The notes under the pieces were generated by a model, which was given only the letters and a program-made list of their open reading frames with translations, ran no database searches and was not told where the DNA came from. A DNA stretch of 11,993 nt from Synura sp. LO234KE (Eukaryota; Sar; Synurophyceae; Synurales; Mallomonadaceae): positions 1-11,993 of the forward strand of contig VKHC01000187.1 in the NCBI GenBank assembly GCA_015143735.1, read 5' to 3'. The first letter of the stretch is position 1. Each line of letters opens with the position of its first letter. Both the position numbers and the translations under genes were made by a program. This document shows, piece by piece, positions 5,861 to 11,993 of this stretch.

Positions 5861-8800
5861 ATGGAATACGAGAGAGATCTCAAAAGGAGATTGCGTTATA
5901 ATGCTCGAAATGAGTGTTTGCATAACTCTTCTTCTTTGCATCATAAATATTTTGATGACTCTCTTCCAGTTGTATTGCATCGAGCGGTAGAACCTATTTT
6001 AATATGGATTACTGAGAGCGGTCCTGATAATGAATTTGGAGCCGAAATATTAGTACAATTACTAACTCTCTCATTAGCACAAGCGAAAAACGCAATCGTT
6101 CAAGGATACGCGGAAAATAGTTTTACTCTCGATGAACTTGCCATATTGATTATTGGAATTATACCTTGCGAACCGTTTAGGATGTCCCCAATATATCTTA
6201 TTAACAATGCATTGCAGCATAAGGGGATAGAGCAAATGTCTCCTTTTCTGAAGGTAATTTAATCATTATTTCTCTCGTAATTTACTGCTATGTATTATGT
6301 TATTTATCTCATGTATGTACGCATTTAGCTGATCAAAGGTTTCAGAGAAGTTTTCCAAAAATGTACACGTTCTTTAGTGGCTACTATCTATAAATGCTCA
6401 GCGGAGGATGCGTCGTTGTCATATCGAGCAGGAGACATCATTGTTTGGAACTTTTTCGCGTCCTGCGTGACAAGCTTCGACTACGTTAAAAAACTTGACA
6501 CCAAAACTATCTTCAAAATCGATTTACTCCCCATAGAGGAATCCAATGCGAGGGTGTTACCTGTTCTACCCTTTCTCTCCAACAATGAAGGACTTCCGAG
6601 GGAAATAATACTCATCTGCCCCACTTACTTCCAAGTGGTGTCAGTTAAGAAATCGCAAACTGAACAATTTATAATTGAATTGAAGGAAAAAAAAATTGAG
6701 CCATCGAATTCTATGGTTGAAAGTATAGAAAATCAGGGCTCCGGAAACGTCGCAAGCTCTAAACCTTCGGTACGCGATCAATATAAGGAGTTCTGATGAC
6801 CTTATTCACGTATTTGTATCAAGTTTCGCTACATAAACATCTCTCTTATAAGTATTTCAGATAATTGTTCTGGTCGATGGAAATCTTGCCGTTGGATATT
6901 TGCATTCTTAGTGTCGTTTTTACTCACCTCTACTTTATACACGAGTGCTAAACACATTAAATCATGCAATATTTATCTTATATATATTCTAACATTCGAC
7001 TCTCATGATTACAGAATCAACTCGATCAAGAGGCAGCCAAGTCCTCGGGAAGCACGACGAGCATCAAGAACAATATTCCCGATTGTAACCAAGCTTGTAA
7101 AGGTCAACAAGCACTTGAAGCAGAAAACGATGAACAGAAACTAGCCTCGGCAGTTTCATCAAAACTTCACATCGGAGTCCCGCGTAACGACGCCGCCGTC
7201 ATATCCTCTTCCTCTTCCTCGTCTCCCTCCACCATCTCCACCGCACCTTCGCATTCGGTATCTCGGGACAGCAGTAGCGGTAGCTCGGAACATACAGTAA
7301 AATTGTACCGGAGCACATCTGCTAGTACTGAGACTGTGGTCCATGCGTCGGGCGGGGGGGCATCTGAAGTGAATGTGGATCGTGTACTGAATCAGTGGTC
7401 ACCTGTAGCCGTACAACTTCTGAAGATCGCCGAGCAACAGTCTAGATCAGCGGGTGGAGAGACCAGTGCAGCACCGTCTCTGCTGCACCACATGCGACAG
7501 GTCATGGGCATGAGCAGTGACAGCGCGCACATTGCTCTGACGCAGATCCTCGAGCAGATCGTGCGCACGGATGCGCTCGGTGACCGAGGATTCCCAGATG
7601 CTGGGACGGTCAACAAGGTGTTCGAGGCATACCTCTACGGCCTGTTCGCAGACCCGGACCACACGTCTGGGCTCGAGGTGGACGCGCGCGCAACGGCTTC
7701 GAGAAGCGGCATCTCCGAGCGCGACTGCCGTCTGATTGTTGGAGTGTTAGAGACACGTCACGCACCAACGTCGCTGCACATCAACGAGCTGTTCATACCA
7801 GGCATAGTCGGAGAAATCGATGCTCGTGTAACGGCAATGTCCTCGTCGACCCCTGGAGCTTTAAGCGAGGGACAGCCGGGGCATCGCCCTCATCGACGAA
7901 GCGAAGTAGAGTACGTGTCTCCGGACTCCACGCCCCCCGCTAGCCGCCGGTCCAGTGGCGTCTGGGGTACGGATGGTGACGATCCAACCGTTGGGTCACT
8001 GACTTGGGGCGGGCGGGGAGGTGTCGACTGGAATAGTCTGGCATTGCTGGAGCCGTTGATGAAGACATTGGTGTTAGTGGCCAGGCAGAGCCCGGACTAC
8101 TTTGACCGACACCTCATCCCAAAACTGGACTTCCTGCCGTTCTTACTGCGATTGTGTCGATTGTACTTATCTTCCACCGTGACCGCCCACTTACAGTCAA
8201 CCTACCCTCATCTCTTTAACTCCGACAGTGCTACAGTCCCACCCACTCGGGCCGGTGCCCAGTCACACAGGGCGAAGGACCCCTTGCTCCTCGAGTACAG
8301 TAGTCGTTACCAAGCGCTACAGCTTCACATCGCGTCCTTAGTGTCGGCGGTGTCTCAAATGAGTGACAGTTACTTGACCGTCCTCACCCACGCCGAAGGG
8401 ATTCACCTGCAGCTCACCCACCTGCTGCTGGACTACTGCTCGGAAGGAACCTCCCAGCCCTCTGCGAATACAGTTGCAACTGCTGGGGTCACCAGTGCCG
8501 TCCACCTCCTCCCACCACCACCTGCTGGCTCTACAGCGGGTCCCGCGCTCCCCGCCATGGTTCTTGCGCCCAGTGTCCACTCGTCCTGGGACAGCAGTAG
8601 ATATCGAGACAGCCCTGGAGTACAATTATTGTTTATCAAGAGAGAAATTGTTCTCGACATCGCGAAGTTGACACTTCAGCTTATCGAGCGCTGCTGTCTA
8701 GACCCCGTCCTGCAATCTGACCTCATCGATTCTGGGATACATATTGGGCTTCTTGACTTGCTGCCGCTCCTCATCGAATCTAATGTCCGAAATGACGAAG

Positions 8801-11800
8801 ACCAAGACGGTGACACGGAGGAGGCGATGGCGAGCGCAGGGTATGCCCGTGACCGGTTGCGGACCTCTCTGTTGCTCTACAGTCCCGACGTGGACGAGTG
8901 CGTCTGTGGCGTCCTCCGGGTGCTCACGTACTTGCTTAAGGGCAGCGCGGCGGTGCAGGACGTCCTCATGTCGCCCGTGAGCAGTTATTCATCCACCCTC
9001 TACCGCTCGATTCACTCGTGGTTGAGACGCGGACTTGAGCGCTTGAGTGTTAACGGCGACGTTGACGGGAGCGACTTGGTGTCTGCTTTGACCACTGTTA
9101 ACAACAGCAACGAGTCCGTTATGACGGACGCAGATCAGGCGAGGGTGCGACTTGAGAGGGAGATGGGGACCCGTGATGCTGTTAGTTCCCGTGACACTCA
9201 GGACAGTGACCGGGCGAGGGGCACGTTAGCGGAAAGTAGAGCCTCTGCAGTAGTGCGCCACTCAGTTGTAGGACAAGCACTAGTGCTGCTATTACAGCTG
9301 CGTCATCACCAAAGGTTTCGATTGGCGCTGACGGAACATGGATTAGTGGACCTAATCGTACAGTATATCAGTGTGACCAGAGAGCACGTATCAGTCGGGC
9401 ACGAGAAGGAGTTGAGTGTCCACGTACTGACACACTGCGTGCAAATCGCCGAGCACGGCAGCGGCCACTACGACGTGTTATTGCTCGCCCGAGGGAAAAT
9501 GATTCCTGGACTGATTGCTCTGCTACTCACTCCCCTCGCCTCGGTATCCTCCCCCAAGCCCAGATCGGAGGCAGGGTCCGTTCCACTCTTTTCTCTTCGG
9601 CCAATCGACACGAAGACGAAGGTTATATTCATGCTTTCCTTACTGTGCCAGCTCCGGCCCTCTCCCGCCTTCTCGCTGGACGGAAAGGATAAAGCAGCGC
9701 TAATGGGTCTCCTCCCTTACCTGTCCACTGTATTAAACACTCGGGGGGACCACTTCAGCCCGGTGGATAGAAGGGGGAGCGGCGATAATGACGACAACGG
9801 GAGTCTCTCAGAATGCAGTCAGAACGATAGCTCCGAATATTTCCCTATACCTGCGGATAAGCAAGGAGGCGGCACACCGAAGGACTTCAACAGTGAGGAG
9901 TATACAGACTTATCGACTGGAGCTTACCTTAGCGGTACCGACGAATATAAGAGGGATATGAAGAGTTTGCAGGCTGCTGCGCTGGCTCTTTTAGAAGCGA
10001 TGGCTTTTCAGCGGTTGCTCCAAATTCCTACATTAAAAAACACCAATACCAATGTCGGTGCAAATGGCGACTTCGATGGCAGCAGTCGCTCGAAAATGGA
10101 ATATATATCCGCCATGGTTCTCATCATTCGAGACGGGAAGAGTATGAAGCTGCGTCAGCACGCCTGCGGGGTACTGTTCTACATTACTAGCCAAGAACGT
10201 CCAACGGAGATGAGCAAAGTGGTGTCCGTTATTCTAAAGGACTTCCCGGAAGTGCTCCCCCTCCTGTTGACACTGCTTGTGCACTACCCTTGGGCCGGTC
10301 ACAGTCAAGATAAACGAGGCAATAATCGCGACTCCAACGAAAGCAGTCCGAATGATGACGGACCCTTGGCGTTGAATTCGTCGCCACCGAGGTCTGGGTC
10401 AGGCGGGAAGCCGAGTAAAGAGAAAAATGACGCGTCTGTGGGTAGGTCCGGACAAGGGGAAAACGAAGGAAGCAGTGAGAAGGGTAAGCGGAGAAGAATG
10501 AGTGGTGGAGAAATCAGCGCGCGGTCCCTACGTCTCTACCGCTACGTCTGCGGCGCAATATTTAATTTCATACATGGGCTATCTGCGTCCACTCTGCATG
10601 AGAATCAAAGGGCGCAATACAGACAGCAAATATTGAATTTGGAGGTCGATTACCAACTCACTACCACGTTAACCAGCGTTTGGCGTGTGGTCAGAACACG
10701 CCTGGGCGCCTGCACGAGTGAGCAAATTCAGATTGCATCGTCACAATTCTTCAACCTGGGGTCCGAATCGAACATACACGTTCTATACGAAATCGAATGC
10801 CATACAGTAGGTATTCTCTCTCTGCTCTGTTCTTGCACGGGAGGGGACGCTGCTGTGATGAACGCTTTCATTTCGAACAAAGTATTACTCTTGCTGCTTG
10901 ATGCACTGGAGGGACTGCGTCAGTTCGCCCCGAGGGAGGGTCCAGGTCCTGGTCCTGGTCCTAGGCCAGGTGCTTCAGCGGTATCGCTTGGGGTGGGCCT
11001 TGTTAATAGTGGTACTCGCGAACACCAAGACCTCGTGCTCCAAAGGAATGAAGTAAACCCGCTTCTGTATCAGTCCGTTACACCAAGCATGGACCGCCAG
11101 TCCTTGCTAGATAGCATCTCTACTTGTCTACTGTACCTTTGTGAATTCGAATCACAGCAGGATGTGATCCTGAACAGCGCTAATTACGCCTACCTGGAAT
11201 TAATAAGTCATTTCATCGACTCGAGATTCCCTTACCCAATCGTCGAGCGGTTTTTGACGTTGTTGTCGAACCTGATCGAGTTTGAAAAGGATGGACGGGA
11301 GTTCGTTATCGCATCCACTTCTACCTTCGCCCATGTTACGAAGATGATAACGTCGGAGGAGGTAAGGAATAGCCATAAATCGGTCTTTGAGAACTCTTTC
11401 AAGTTACTTTGGTTCTTATCTCGCTCTGGTTCTACTCACGATGAGCTGAGGAAACAGCGACAACTGCTCTACGCGGTGATATCGGAACTCCGGGTGAATA
11501 AAATGGAATCGAAGAATACGGCCTTACTGAAAATCGGCGATGGAAATGCAGTTTCAAGTGATGTGGTTGTATCAGAAGGTGTTCACCGTGGAAATGGCAC
11601 TGACGGGGAACAACGAATAGTTGCAAACACATCTCACGAGGAAGCTTCAAATGACTCGGTTAGTGGGGCGAGCGACCTTCTAAAGGAATTCGCGGTGGCG
11701 ATTCTCGCGAACTTCTGCGTGTTTAACGACTCGAACAGACAGATGCTAATGGAGTTTGACGTCCTTCCGCTGGTGCTTCCCTTACTCATCGAGCCTACTG

Positions 11801-11993
11801 TAACTGTGAGCGTAAAGGATAAGGTGATGATGCTCCTAAAGAATCTGATGAAAACAGAGGCGGTGGCGAATATCGTTGTGAAACGGCACAAAGTGATCCC
11901 GGTGTTGGTGACTTTGTGCGGACATGTGGCCGTGGCTGTGTACGAGAAAGCTGTGGGAATTCTCGAGCAGCTGTCCTACATTCAGACGCATCG
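5861..11993 (+). CDS. Giant helical-repeat (armadillo/HEAT-like) protein, 3' end cut by window
   Basis: Model: exons 5861-6253, 6347-6769 and 7015 to the edge, all phase 0, about 1,931 residues so far. The start ATG has a good context (AAATGG). Exon 3 is open for 1,659 codons. Residues 1-270 are mixed helical/strand sequence that I do not recognise. Residues 273-394 are a Ser/Gln/Asn-rich linker including poly-Ser. The remainder alternates amphipathic Leu-rich helices with long polar loops. Clear armadillo-like stretches lie near 10150 (LRQHACGVLFYI, LPLLLTLLVHYP) and 11674-11993 (LLKEFAVAILANFCVFN, VLPLVLPLLI, IPVLVTLCG). Such proteins usually serve as scaffolds; no enzyme motif is seen. The weakest splice is 6770 (GTACGC). 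If it is unused, a separate gene ends at TGA 6794-6796 and the long frame belongs to a second gene with an unseen first exon; the first in-frame ATG of exon 3 is only near 7490. Family not identified. Confidence 0.6.
6770..7014 (+). other. Predicted intron with a possible cryptic exon
   Basis: GTACGC at 6770 and GATTACAG at 7014 bound this 245-nt interval. In the frame of exon 3 there is a TGA at 7006-7008, so some splice is required upstream of 7015. A second acceptor (AAGTATTTCAG, ending at 6860) starts a short frame-compatible stretch (IIVLVDGNLA, ended by GTTGGA), which could be an optional 30-nt exon. The other reading across 6861-7014 is hydrophobic but does not lead into the long frame. 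Confidence 0.4.
7204..7224 (+). repeat. Short poly-serine tract
   Basis: Alternating TCC/TCT/TCG codons give seven consecutive Ser, followed by Pro-Ser-Thr-rich sequence. It lies in the linker of the giant helical protein and marks the change from AT-rich to GC-rich coding sequence. Simple-sequence slippage within a disordered region is likely. Confidence 0.75.
10939..10962 (+). repeat. Hexanucleotide tandem repeat coding for Gly-Pro
   Basis: Four copies of GGTCCW (GGTCCA then three GGTCCT) code for GPGPGPGP inside a loop of the helical-repeat protein, between Leu-rich helices (LLLLLDALEGL before, and a polar segment after). It is in frame and a multiple of three, so length changes would not break the gene. 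Confidence 0.8.

Noticed and set aside
5805-5990. + strand frame of 61 codons with a membrane-like end
   Set aside because: It overlaps the exon starting at 5861 in another phase; the latter stays open to a usable splice donor and has a better ATG context.
6911-7144. + strand frame of 77 codons with a hydrophobic start
   Set aside because: It lies mostly in the predicted intron and enters exon 3 in the wrong phase, stopping at 7144.
7159-8660. Minus-strand frames opposite the start of exon 3
   Set aside because: They mirror GC-rich coding sequence on the + strand and show no motif, splice sites or promoter.
8474-9703. + strand frames of 62-78 codons inside exon 3
   Set aside because: Out-of-phase readings of the long uninterrupted frame, rich in Arg, Ser and Cys.
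11432-11891. Minus-strand frames near the right edge
   Set aside because: They are antisense to the clear Leu-rich helical repeats of the giant protein.
1-11993. tRNA, rRNA, CRISPR, transposon or insertion-sequence signals
   Set aside because: I looked for T-loop motifs, terminal inverted repeats, transposase or reverse-transcriptase motifs and repeat-spacer patterns and saw none.

Overview
The window is eukaryotic nuclear DNA. Genes are split by GT-AG introns of about 35-250 nt, start codons have no bacterial-type ribosome binding site, and there are no operons, tRNAs, CRISPR arrays or insertion sequences that I can see. Two strong family assignments were possible: a LAMTOR5 (HBXIP) Ragulator subunit and a large protein joining a SAP motif to a dienelactone-hydrolase (DLH)-like fold. 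SAP plus DLH behind a signal-peptide-like N-terminus suggests to me a photosynthetic stramenopile or another alga with a complex plastid. That is inference; a small Ly6-like secreted protein in the middle would fit an animal better, so the lineage stays open.

Layout from left to right. Positions 1-351 hold no gene I can name, only a perfect 9-bp hairpin. 352-579 (+) may be the last exon of a gene entering from the left. 553-3815 (-) is the six-exon SAP-DLH gene; its fourth exon is a 1.6-kb GC-rich block with long low-complexity insertions, and its catalytic positions look lost. 3901-4257 (+) is two-exon LAMTOR5, head-to-head with SAP-DLH at 85 bp. A perfect-looking 49-nt intron on the + strand (3792-3840) lies over the SAP-DLH start codon, so the two transcripts probably overlap at their 5' ends. 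4258-5098 is a weakly coding gap with two small minus-strand candidates. 5099-5777 (-) is a small secreted cysteine-rich protein with a GPI-anchor-like tail. 5861 to the right edge (+) is a very large gene: two AT-rich short exons, then one uninterrupted reading frame from 7015 to 11993 (1,659 codons, no stop), coding for a helical, armadillo/HEAT-like protein cut by the window edge.

The genes form two compact head-to-head pairs with gaps of 85 and 83 bp (3815/3901 and 5777/5861), so promoters are probably shared. Composition changes along the window: the middle (about 2670-7150) is AT-rich and holds nearly all introns, while the flanks are GC-rich and hold the two giant exons. I see no pathway joining the genes; the SAP-DLH protein may act in the plastid, LAMTOR5 at the lysosome or vacuole membrane, and the Ly6-like protein at the cell surface.
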